A DNA stretch of 12,811 nucleotides from an uncultured Clostridium sp. Its GTDB lineage: Bacteria > Bacillota > Clostridia > Lachnospirales > Lachnospiraceae. This document shows positions 7,219 to 12,811 of the stretch, in pieces; position 1 is the stretch's first letter; the number at the start of each line of letters is the position of its first letter. The DNA is taken from positions 1 to 12,811 of the forward strand of contig CABQJA010000056.1 in the NCBI GenBank assembly GCA_902464345.1. The letters run 5' to 3'. The notes under the pieces are model-generated. The model saw only the letters and a list, made by a program, of their open reading frames with translations. It did no database searches and was not told the DNA's origin. The translations under genes and the position numbers were made by a program.

Positions 7219-7555
7219 TTAAGAAAAATGTCAGAATTTCTAAAAGTTTTCATAGGGAAAAAGGAATAAAGTATGAAGCGGAGACAGGTATCGGAAGGAA
7301 CATTTAAAAAACTATAGCATAGAATAATTTATAGATGATGACAATTCAGCAGTCGTATAGAACGAGAACATGGGCTTCCTGACAGGGAAGGATTTGATGA
7401 GATACCAGTATGCCGGCTGCTTTGCAGATAGGTTTTCTGCCAACGGAACGAACCGGATTCCGTGGCAGGAAGCCGGAGGGATTGCAGGATACATAGTACG
7501 CAGTTACGATTTATCTGCGGAGCAGTCAGCAACGGAAGAAAAGGAGAGAGCTTCA
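7219..7555 (+). other. Unresolved leader region before the amidase gene
   Basis: This stretch can be read in two ways. It may hold an extended N-terminus of the amidase: the frame is open from 7361, with ATG 7370 and 7397, and its codons look plausible. Or it may be an untranslated leader before the GTG at 7556. It holds a 14-codon reading frame (ATG 7273 to TAG 7317, MKRRQVSEGTFKKL) behind AAAAAGGA, and a 15-codon one (ATG 7335 to TGA 7382). It also holds a nested inverted-repeat set: GGCTTCCTG (7373-7381) with CAGGAAGCC (7466-7474), enclosing GCAGA...TCTGC and ACGGAA...TTCCGT hairpins. No clear promoter for the amidase was found; TACAAT at 7214-7219 is the best -10 candidate. No known riboswitch consensus was recognised. 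Confidence 0.4.
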
Positions 7556-8272
7556 GTGGGCAGCAGGGAAGAACAGCATAATCAACAGAAGATGAAACGC
7601 ATGCAGAAGATGTGTAAAGTTATGCCGATAGCCGGTGGCGTTTTGGCGGTTATTCTGGGAGCGATATTTCTGATTCAGGCGACGGGCGGTACGAAGGAAG
7701 GAGCCGTCGGGCTGATGGAACGGCTAAAACCGGAATTCCATGCAGAACCGATCGTATCAGCGTCAGAGCAGTTTCCGGATCTGGATATCCAGGAGGAATT
7801 TCTGACGGTGAATCCGTATTCGAGACCGGGGACGGAGTTAAAGAATGTAAAGAAGATCGTGATTCATTACACGGCCAATCCGGGGACATCCGCACAGGCA
7901 AACCGGGATTATTTCGAGGGACTGGCAACGACGCAGATTACATCCGCCAGCAGTCATTTTATTATTGGGTTAGATGGAGAAATCATACAGTGCGTGCCTC
8001 TGAATGAGGTAGCATATGCTTCGAATGAAGCGAACTCATACAGTCTGTCGATCGAGTGCTGTCATCCGGATGAAAGCGGAGAATTTGCAACGGTTACATA
8101 TAATCAATGTGTAGCACTGACGGCAGAGCTTTGCAAGTATTATCATCTGGATCCGGAGACGGATGTCATCCGGCATTATGATGTGACGGGCAAGGAGTGC
8201 CCTTTATATTATGTAGAAAATCCGCAGGAATGGGAGATGTTTCTGGGATTTGTTAAGGACCGGGTATCATAG
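7556..8272 (+). CDS. Membrane-anchored N-acetylmuramoyl-L-alanine amidase (Amidase_2/PGRP family)
   Basis: Cleaves the bond between N-acetylmuramic acid and L-alanine in peptidoglycan, outside the membrane. Counting from GTG 7556, the 238-residue protein has a short charged cytoplasmic start, one transmembrane helix (about residues 22-42), a linker of about 50 residues and the Amidase_2 domain. Zinc ligands are visible: His104 in IVIHYTAN, His207 in IRHYDVTGKEC and Cys215 in that same segment, with the conserved SLSIEC strand between. GTG 7556 has the best ribosome binding site (AAAAGGAG, 9-base spacer). The frame stays open back to 7361, so starts at 7397 or 7370 would give 291 or 300 residues with a long cytoplasmic tail; the start is the least certain part. 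The 3' end overlaps the convergent Ig-like gene by 6 bases. Role in wall remodelling or sporulation cannot be told apart. Confidence 0.88.
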   Translation: MGSREEQHNQQKMKRMQKMCKVMPIAGGVLAVILGAIFLIQATGGTKEGAVGLMERLKPEFHAEPIVSASEQFPDLDIQEEFLTVNPYSRPGTELKNVKKIVIHYTANPGTSAQANRDYFEGLATTQITSASSHFIIGLDGEIIQCVPLNEVAYASNEANSYSLSIECCHPDESGEFATVTYNQCVALTAELCKYYHLDPETDVIRHYDVTGKECPLYYVENPQEWEMFLGFVKDRVS

Positions 8273-8608
8273 CTTGAACTTGATCTGAATCGGTTTTTTT
8301 AACTGCTGACCGCCTCTGGAACGGACCTTGGTAGAGATGTTCAGATAGTAAAAAACGCCTTCTGCATAGGCCTGGGCCGGTTCGATTTCAATCATATTGG
8401 TATCCGGATTATATCGGATGTTGGCATTCACAGGTGCCCCCATCTCATTGGTCAGATACATCGTGGAAGCGTTTACGGTGGAAGGGTTTAACGGCGTGTT
8501 GAACTTGATCCTCCAGACGAAGTTTCCGGTGCGGAATGCCAGATTCTGATGTACTTTTTTCTGTAAATCTTCAGGAACATTTTCAATGTCCAGATATTGT
8601 GCTGCCAT
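8267..8608 (-). CDS. Single-domain Ig-like protein (Big_5/SbsA Ig-like fold)
   Basis: A 113-residue protein made almost wholly of one bacterial Ig-like domain. The pattern WRIKFNTPLNPSTVNASTMYL, then NPDTNMIEIEP, then EGVFYYLNIST fits the SbsA/Big_5 type usually repeated in S-layer and surface proteins. It has no signal peptide, transmembrane segment or anchor, which is odd for this fold. The start is ATG 8608 with AAAGGAGG (8623-8616) and a 7-base spacer; the frame is open further upstream to 8842 but that part overlaps the promoter and the neighbouring gene. It may work inside the cell or be exported without a classical signal. The stop overlaps that of the amidase by 6 bases (TCATAG), with no terminator between. 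Function unknown. Confidence 0.8.
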   Translation of the reverse strand: MAAQYLDIENVPEDLQKKVHQNLAFRTGNFVWRIKFNTPLNPSTVNASTMYLTNEMGAPVNANIRYNPDTNMIEIEPAQAYAEGVFYYLNISTKVRSRGGQQLKKPIQIKFKL

Positions 8609-8636
8609 CGTGTGGCCTCCTTTCAAGTCTGGTAAC

Positions 8637-8666
8637 ATCATACCATTTTTCAGGACTTTTTGACAA
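8637..8666 (-). promoter_or_regulatory. Promoter of the Ig-like gene
   Basis: On the minus strand TTGTCA (8666-8661), 18 bases and TATGAT (8642-8637), with TGG just before the -10 (extended -10). Its -35 is only 6 bases from the -35 of the divergent flavin reductase promoter. Confidence 0.75.
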
Positions 8667-8672
8667 TAGGAC

Positions 8673-8701
8673 TTGCCAAAATCGCAGGGACAAAGTATTC
8701 T
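8673..8701 (+). promoter_or_regulatory. Promoter of the flavin reductase/kinase operon
   Basis: TTGCCA (8673-8678), a 17-base spacer and TATTCT (8696-8701), back to back with the promoter of the Ig-like gene. The predicted transcript starts near 8708, which is compatible with ATG 8742 and leaves only a very short leader for ATG 8721. Confidence 0.6.
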
Positions 8702-8741
8702 TGAGTGTGGAGTATAGAAAATGAGAAAGAAGGGTATTACA

Positions 8742-9308
8742 ATGAGTAAAGTAAGCTGGAAACCTGGGAATATGTTATATCCATTACCGGCGGTGCTGGT
8801 AACCTGTCGGGATAAAGCAGGCAATGATAATGTTTTGACCATTGCATGGACCGGAACGATCTGTTCGGATCCGGCAATGTTATATATATCGGTTCGTCCG
8901 GAACGCTATTCGTATCCGATGATCAAGGAAACGGGAGAATTTGTCGTGAATCTGACAACCGAGGAGCTGTTAAAGGCCACTGATTACTGCGGTGTCCGTT
9001 CCGGCAGGGATGAGGACAAGTTCCGGGCAGCAGGACTGACAAAGGGAGAGGCACAGCAGGTGAATGCGCCGATCATTATGGAAAGTCCTGTAAATATTGA
9101 ATGTAAAGTGAAAGAAATTGTTCCGCTTGGCAGCCATGATATGTTCATTGCAGAGGTAGTGAATGTTCAGGTCAGTGACGAATATATGAATGAAAAGGGT
9201 ACATTTGATCTTTCTGCGGCCAAGCCTCTGGCGTATTCCCATGGACGGTATTACGAGATGGGAGCGGAGCTTGGAAGCTTCGGATATTCCGTACGAAAGA
9301 AAGCATAG
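8742..9308 (+). CDS. Flavin reductase-like FMN-binding split-barrel protein (flavoredoxin type)
   Basis: A 188-residue cytoplasmic protein of the flavin reductase-like family (COG1853). The split-barrel FMN-binding pattern is visible: TIAWTGTICSDPAMLYISVRPERYS (about residues 33-57), FVVNLTTEE, then DEDKFRAAGL, a GSHDMFIAEV strand and the closing PLAYSHGRYYEMG. Relatives bind FMN and pass electrons (flavoredoxin) or reduce free flavin with NAD(P)H; the partner is unknown. The start ATG 8742 has AGAAGGG at 7 bases and matches the usual N-terminus of the family; ATG 8721 is possible but adds only a charged stub. The stop codon is part of the next gene's ribosome binding site, so the two are translationally coupled, though no functional link to a shikimate kinase is obvious. 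Confidence 0.88.
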   Translation: MSKVSWKPGNMLYPLPAVLVTCRDKAGNDNVLTIAWTGTICSDPAMLYISVRPERYSYPMIKETGEFVVNLTTEELLKATDYCGVRSGRDEDKFRAAGLTKGEAQQVNAPIIMESPVNIECKVKEIVPLGSHDMFIAEVVNVQVSDEYMNEKGTFDLSAAKPLAYSHGRYYEMGAELGSFGYSVRKKA

Positions 9309-9321
9309 GAGGACAGGTGGA

Positions 9322-9837
9322 ATGAAGGGAAACAATGTTATTCTGATCGGAATGCCGGGATGCGGTAAGAGTACGATCGGGGTTGTGCTGGCAAAGGTTC
9401 TGGGCTATGAGTTTACTGATTCGGATCTGCTGATCCAGAAAAAGGAAGGCCGGTTATTACGGGAAATCATAGCGCAGGAGGGCGAAGAGGAATTTATCCG
9501 CATCGAAAATGCGGTGAATGCCGGAATCGAGGCCGATAAGCATGTGATCGCAACCGGTGGCAGTGTCATCTACGGCGAAGAGGCAATGAATCATTTCCGG
9601 GAAATCGGAACGGTTGTATATCTGAAGCTGTCTTATCCAACAATCTGCAGTCGGCTGGGAAATATCCGTCGGCGCGGTGTTGTACTGAAGGATGGACAGA
9701 CATTAAAGGATCTGTATGATGAGCGGATCCCGCTTTATGAGAAGTATGCGGATATAACGGTGGATGCAGAAGGATATGATGTAGAAGGCCTGATGGATGA
9801 AGTGGTTCATATGCTTCAGCAAACTCAAAGAATCTGA
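9322..9837 (+). CDS. Shikimate kinase-like P-loop kinase
   Basis: A 171-residue kinase of the AroK family, which phosphorylates shikimate with ATP in aromatic amino acid synthesis. Walker A is GMPGCGKST (residues 10-18). The aspartates of FTDSD (33-35) match the shikimate/Mg site, GGS (79-81) the usual GGG, and ERIPLYEKYADI (134-145) the adenine/phosphate arginine region. Two differences stand out: the FRxxE motif reads FIRIE, so the substrate-binding Arg is displaced by one residue, and the lid has RRRGVVLKDG in place of the usual RPLL. It may therefore be an AroK variant or a related kinase with another substrate. Start ATG 9322 follows AGGAGG (9307-9312), which overlaps the flavin reductase stop. 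Earlier in-frame starts such as 9190 lie inside that gene. Its end overlaps the HD-GYP gene by 13 bases. Confidence 0.8.
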   Translation: MKGNNVILIGMPGCGKSTIGVVLAKVLGYEFTDSDLLIQKKEGRLLREIIAQEGEEEFIRIENAVNAGIEADKHVIATGGSVIYGEEAMNHFREIGTVVYLKLSYPTICSRLGNIRRRGVVLKDGQTLKDLYDERIPLYEKYADITVDAEGYDVEGLMDEVVHMLQQTQRI

Positions 9838-10925
9838 ATAATTTCAAGCTCCGGCTTTTTGGACAGATCGAGAAATCCGTCTGAAGTACGGATCATAGGA
9901 CGTGACAGGGAGTTTTCGTTTACCATGACGATCTCGCCCTGTTCGTTGTTGTTTAAAAGCACGGTTTCATGCAGATAGGTCTGAACGATTCCTTTTAAAA
10001 ATGTAAGGATAAATTCCGTATCGTATTTCTGGAATCCTTCTGCCTCGAACTGACGGATAACCTCAAACGGGCAGATGCCCTTCCGATATACCCGGTCGGC
10101 CGTCATCGCTTCATAGATGTCCACAATGCAGACAATACGGGCAAAGGCAGGGATTTTAGTCCCGGAAATATGCAGAGGATATCCGCTGCCATCGTATTTC
10201 TCATGATGACAGAGTGCAACCTGGGCGATCCGGGGATCCAGATCCTGCTTGGATAACAGCTGGTAACCGAGTCGGGAATGCTGCTTGATCGTCTCATATT
10301 CTTCTGCAGTCAGACGTCCCGGCTTGGTAATGATTTCGGATGGAATCAGCAGTTTTCCGATGTCGTGAAGCAGACCGGAAACCGTCAGCAGTCTGGTGTC
10401 TTCCTCCGGAAGATGCAGCCATTTCCCCATGATATTACAGATGATGGACACATTCAGAGAATGGGCGAAGGTAGAATCGTCAAAATGACGCATATTATGG
10501 AGCATGTCAAATACCTGATAGGAGGTACTGGCGTGCTTCAGGATGTCGGCGGTCGTTTCAAACATCTGATCAATGTTGATCTGGGTGTCACGTTCGGCAA
10601 TATCGGTCAGAGTGTACTGGAAATGATCCTTTGCCTCATAAAATGCATCACTGTACTGCAGGAAATCCGCACTTTCACGAATACGCTGCGCATGGGTTTT
10701 ATATACATTCGGGGACTCCGGGGTATTGGAAACGGAAAACGTTTCGGAAGGGGCCTCGGCAAAAACGGATACCTGTTTAATGCCATAGTAGACCAGGCGG
10801 GGTAAAATCTGTTCCGTAATAACCACGCCCTTTGGCAGGATCAGCTGGTAATTCTGATTGTAAACATCATCCGCGACCTGCATTCCCGGTTTTAAATTGG
10901 AAAGAGAAACCCGTTTATGATTCAT
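9825..10925 (-). CDS. HD-GYP domain cyclic-di-GMP phosphodiesterase
   Basis: A 366-residue cytoplasmic protein. The first ~55 residues (SLSNLKPGMQVADDVYNQ...LPKGVVITE) form the small N-terminal domain often found before HD-GYP domains. The HD-GYP domain shows His155, HD 187-188 in LLHDIGK, His216, HHE 240-242 and DGSGYP 245-250 (the GYP signature), and Asp269 in VDIYEAMTADR, so metal ligands are complete. Members hydrolyse c-di-GMP to pGpG or GMP. A 60-residue tail follows, ending in a strand-rich region. No receiver or sensor domain is visible. The start ATG 10925 has only a weak GGAAG site 7 bases away. It is the second c-di-GMP phosphodiesterase of the window and of a different family from the EAL protein. 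Confidence 0.93.
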   Translation of the reverse strand: MNHKRVSLSNLKPGMQVADDVYNQNYQLILPKGVVITEQILPRLVYYGIKQVSVFAEAPSETFSVSNTPESPNVYKTHAQRIRESADFLQYSDAFYEAKDHFQYTLTDIAERDTQINIDQMFETTADILKHASTSYQVFDMLHNMRHFDDSTFAHSLNVSIICNIMGKWLHLPEEDTRLLTVSGLLHDIGKLLIPSEIITKPGRLTAEEYETIKQHSRLGYQLLSKQDLDPRIAQVALCHHEKYDGSGYPLHISGTKIPAFARIVCIVDIYEAMTADRVYRKGICPFEVIRQFEAEGFQKYDTEFILTFLKGIVQTYLHETVLLNNNEQGEIVMVNENSLSRPMIRTSDGFLDLSKKPELEIIQIL

Positions 10926-10954
10926 TTTGACACTTCCATTTATAATCTATTATC

Positions 10955-10983
10955 AGTATAGAAAAGGAAGCTGGAAAAGTCAA
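10955..10983 (-). promoter_or_regulatory. Promoter of the HD-GYP gene
   Basis: On the minus strand TTGACT (10983-10978), 17 bases and TATACT (10960-10955). An imperfect hairpin-forming repeat (10987-11008, CCGGACA...TGTCGCCGG) separates it from the divergent M23 promoter. Confidence 0.75.
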
Positions 10984-11017
10984 TCACCGGACATAAATGT
11001 GTCGCCGGGAATAAGAC

Positions 11018-11046
11018 TTTACAAAAGAATGAAAGACTGCTATAAT
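11018..11046 (+). promoter_or_regulatory. Strong promoter of the M23 peptidase gene
   Basis: TTTACA (11018-11023), 17 bases and TGC-TATAAT (extended -10, hexamer 11041-11046). It is one of the closest to consensus in the window. The transcript should begin near 11052, inside the WalR-type box. Confidence 0.85.
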
Positions 11047-11063
11047 TGTTACGAAAATGTTAC
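11047..11063 (+). promoter_or_regulatory. WalR (YycF)-type operator
   Basis: TGTTAC-GAAAA-TGTTAC is an exact match to the WalR consensus TGTWAH-N5-TGTWAH, two direct repeats one helical turn apart. WalRK controls wall hydrolases in low-GC Firmicutes, and the gene behind it is a wall hydrolase. It directly follows the -10 and covers the predicted transcription start, a place more in keeping with repression than activation. Identity of the regulator is inferred from the consensus. Confidence 0.6.
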
Positions 11064-11097
11064 AAAGTGATTTAGAATTGAAACAGGAGTCAGACAA

Positions 11098-12633
11098 ATG
11101 AAACGTGACAATAAAATGAAACGTGGCAATGTGGGAACGATTCGCAGAAAACTAAAGATATACCGTGGTTTGTTTATCGCAACAAGTGTTGCACTGTTAG
11201 CATTCCCGGTTGCTGTAAATGGTGATTTTGTAAAGGAACGATATCAGATTCTGATCAATGGCAAGAGTGTGGGAACAGCAGAAAGCAAGGAGGCGGCACA
11301 GGCAGCCTATGAGCAGGCACGTCTGGAGCTGAATGCACAGTCCGATGCCCTGACACTTGTAGATGCTGAAGTGGCATATGAGCCAGTCAAGAAGAGCTTT
11401 GGAAAGGCTGAGGATGCAGAGGCACTGAAGCGGAATGTATATCAGGAGCTGCAGGCATGCATAGTGGATAATAAGGCACTGGCATATACACTGAAGATCA
11501 ATGATTATACCGTTACACTTTCCAGTGAAGCGGAGGTACTGCAGGTATTAGAGCAGGTACAGAATAACTACGATACCAATGACGAGTTCCTGATCGAGCT
11601 GGCATCAGAGAATAAGCAGGAAGTGGGAGCTATGACAACGAATGTGGTGAATGCTTCCAAGACCGCGAATAATCCGCCGGTTTTAGCTGCTGATGCAGAG
11701 GGCAATCCGACAGTTGCAGATGCTTCTGCAAACGTAGGAGAGGACGGTATCCTGTCAGTGGAGTTCCAGGAGAACATTGAGGTAATTGAGACCTATGCTT
11801 CTCAGGATCAGTTGAGTGATGTACAGACAGCGTATGAGAGTATTACCAAAGAGCAGGAGAACAATGAAGTTTATCAGGTGCAGGCAGGTGACTGTCTGTC
11901 CACGATCGCAGATAAATACGGTATGACAACCAGTGAGCTTCTGGCAATCAACGAAGGTATGGAGATCGATTCCAATATTTTAGTTGGTGACCAGATCGTA
12001 GTCATGGTTCCGAAGCCGGAGCTTTCTGTTGTAATGCGGGAGCAGACCACATATACCGAGGATTATGAGGCTGACGTACAGTATGTGGATAATCCGAATA
12101 AATATGTTGGCGATGATACGGTGATTCAGGAGCCACAGACCGGTAACCGGACCGTAACGGCAATTGTAAGCTATAATAACGGTGCAGAGACCGGACGTGA
12201 GATTATTAAGCAGGCGATCAATACAGAAGCCGTTCCTAAGATTGTAGAACGTGGTACCATGCCACTGCCGACGTACATTCGGCCGACAACATACGGAACG
12301 TTGACTTCCGGATTCGGTGCCCGTTGGGGAACCATCCATAAGGGTATTGACTGGGGTGTTCCGGTAGGAACCGCATGCCGTGCTTCCAGAGCAGGTCGTG
12401 TCGTATCCGCAGGCTGGTCCGGTGGATATGGTTACTGTGTAGTGATCGACCACGGGGATGGTGTAAAGACCAGATACGCACATTTAAGTTCTATTCAGGT
12501 AAGTGCAGGACAGTACGTAGATCAGGGCGAGGTAATCGCAAAGACCGGTAATACCGGAGACAGTACAGGACCACATATTCATTTTGAGATTATTGTAAAT
12601 GGAACTGCAGTCAATCCGGCAGGATATTTATAA
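11098..12633 (+). CDS. Membrane-anchored LysM-G5-M23 peptidoglycan endopeptidase
   Basis: A 511-residue cell-wall hydrolase. After a basic cytoplasmic start comes a transmembrane helix or uncleaved signal (about 23-41), then a ~210-residue extracellular region, a LysM peptidoglycan-binding domain (258-303, YQVQAGDCLSTIADKYGM...), a G5 domain (about 308-388, ending VPKIVERGT) and a C-terminal M23 domain. The lysostaphin-type zinc site is complete: His414 and Asp418 in HKGID, His462 in YAHLS, His493/His495 in HIH. It should cut peptide cross-bridges of peptidoglycan; the exact bond is unknown. ATG 11098 follows AGGAG with an 8-base spacer. It is transcribed alone between its promoter and a strong terminator. 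A WalR-type box at the transcription start suggests control by a wall-stress two-component system. Confidence 0.95.
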   Translation: MKRDNKMKRGNVGTIRRKLKIYRGLFIATSVALLAFPVAVNGDFVKERYQILINGKSVGTAESKEAAQAAYEQARLELNAQSDALTLVDAEVAYEPVKKSFGKAEDAEALKRNVYQELQACIVDNKALAYTLKINDYTVTLSSEAEVLQVLEQVQNNYDTNDEFLIELASENKQEVGAMTTNVVNASKTANNPPVLAADAEGNPTVADASANVGEDGILSVEFQENIEVIETYASQDQLSDVQTAYESITKEQENNEVYQVQAGDCLSTIADKYGMTTSELLAINEGMEIDSNILVGDQIVVMVPKPELSVVMREQTTYTEDYEADVQYVDNPNKYVGDDTVIQEPQTGNRTVTAIVSYNNGAETGREIIKQAINTEAVPKIVERGTMPLPTYIRPTTYGTLTSGFGARWGTIHKGIDWGVPVGTACRASRAGRVVSAGWSGGYGYCVVIDHGDGVKTRYAHLSSIQVSAGQYVDQGEVIAKTGNTGDSTGPHIHFEIIVNGTAVNPAGYL

Positions 12634-12667
12634 AATGAAATTGAGCTCCCATGAGTGGTGAGATGAT

Positions 12668-12708
12668 GCATTATCCATAGTTTTAAACTATGGATAATGC
12701 GTTTTTTT
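12668..12708 (+). terminator. Intrinsic terminator of the M23 gene
   Basis: A perfect 13-bp stem (GCATTATCCATAG 12668-12680 with 12688-12700), a 7-base loop TTTTAAA that could extend the pairing, and then G followed by seven T. It is a classic strong terminator. Confidence 0.95.
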
Positions 12709-12714
12709 ATGTAT

Positions 12715-12743
12715 TATACAAATGCTGCAAATCCAATTATAAT
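12715..12743 (+). promoter_or_regulatory. Promoter of the gene starting at 12783
   Basis: TATACA (12715-12720), 17 bases and a perfect TATAAT (12738-12743). The leader to the start codon is only about 33 bases, too short for a SAM or T-box riboswitch. Confidence 0.65.
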
Positions 12744-12782
12744 GACTTTCATAAAAGAATTAACAGGTTGGAGGTATGGTTT

Positions 12783-12811
12783 ATGCAGACATCAGTAATT
12801 GGATTTCCAAG
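12783..12811 (+). CDS. metE: Probable cobalamin-independent methionine synthase, first codons only
   Basis: Nine full codons are visible, MQTSVIGFP, before the window ends. This matches the start of MetE proteins of the clostridial type (M-x-T-x-V-x-GFPRIG), which methylate homocysteine using methyltetrahydrofolate polyglutamate. The ATG follows GGAGG (12770-12774) with an 8-base spacer and lies behind a good promoter. The identification rests on nine residues, so it is tentative. Confidence 0.55.

Noticed and set aside
7340..7540. Known riboswitch (c-di-AMP ydaO type, c-di-GMP, cobalamin, T-box) before the amidase
   Set aside because: None of the conserved cores of these classes that I know could be found; only generic inverted repeats are present.
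8609..8842. N-terminal extension of the Ig-like frame up to 8842 with a hydrophobic stretch
   Set aside because: It overlaps the divergent promoters and the start of the flavin reductase gene, and ATG 8608 has a strong ribosome binding site; the hydrophobic stretch is antisense to coding and promoter sequence.
9190..9321. Upstream start of the kinase frame at 9190
   Set aside because: It lies inside the flavin reductase gene in another frame; ATG 9322 has an AGGAGG site and gives the normal family length.
10278..10805. 175-codon plus-strand frame inside the HD-GYP gene
   Set aside because: It is the complement of a well-conserved coding region with no sign of its own expression signals.
1..12811. 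Mobile elements, CRISPR arrays, tRNA or rRNA genes, toxin-antitoxin or phage-defence genes
   Set aside because: No transposase or integrase motifs, no regularly spaced repeats, no cloverleaf or ribosomal sequence, and no defence-type gene pairs were seen on either strand.

Overview
The window (about 12.8 kb, moderate GC, well-spaced single genes and two-gene units, strong AGGAGG-type ribosome binding sites, consensus sigma-A promoters with extended -10 elements) looks like the chromosome of an anaerobic Firmicute of the Lachnospiraceae/Clostridia type. The reasons are a typical clostridial cellobiose phosphorylase, a DUF4358-type lipoprotein paired with an SGNH hydrolase, a LysM/G5/M23 wall hydrolase, and the extended TGnTATAAT promoters. 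No species call is possible from the sequence alone. No mobile element, CRISPR array, tRNA, rRNA or phage gene was seen, so this is core chromosome rather than an island.

Layout from left to right: (1) the C-terminal part of a c-di-GMP phosphodiesterase (EAL) gene; (2) a stand-alone acyl carrier protein gene with its own consensus promoter and a strong shared terminator; (3) on the minus strand, an aldose 1-epimerase-like gene followed by a GH94 cellobiose phosphorylase gene, together a small cellobiose-use unit; (4) on the plus strand, a membrane-anchored SGNH hydrolase translationally coupled to a DUF4358-type lipoprotein, ended by a long two-tier hairpin; (5) on the minus strand, a small HD-family alarmone-hydrolase-like gene; (6) on the plus strand, a membrane-anchored Amidase_2 N-acetylmuramoyl-L-alanine amidase with an unclear start and a puzzling leader; (7) on the minus strand, a single-domain Ig-like (Big_5/SbsA-type) protein whose 3' end overlaps the amidase; (8) on the plus strand, a flavin reductase/flavoredoxin gene coupled to a shikimate-kinase-like gene; (9) on the minus strand, an HD-GYP c-di-GMP phosphodiesterase overlapping the kinase gene tail to tail; (10) on the plus strand, a LysM-G5-M23 peptidase; and (11) the first codons of a probable metE.

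Two themes recur. One is second-messenger turnover: an EAL protein, an HD-GYP protein and a (p)ppGpp-hydrolase-like HD protein. The other is the cell envelope: SGNH hydrolase plus lipoprotein, amidase, and M23 endopeptidase. The most specific regulatory signal is a perfect match to the WalR (YycF) direct-repeat box, TGTTAC-N5-TGTTAC, directly downstream of the -10 of the M23 gene. This suggests WalRK-type control of a wall hydrolase. I see no clearly undescribed system. The least explained parts are the 7.2-7.56 kb leader in front of the amidase, the SGNH/DUF4358 pair, the cytosolic Ig-like protein, and a shikimate kinase homologue whose expected substrate-binding arginine is displaced.
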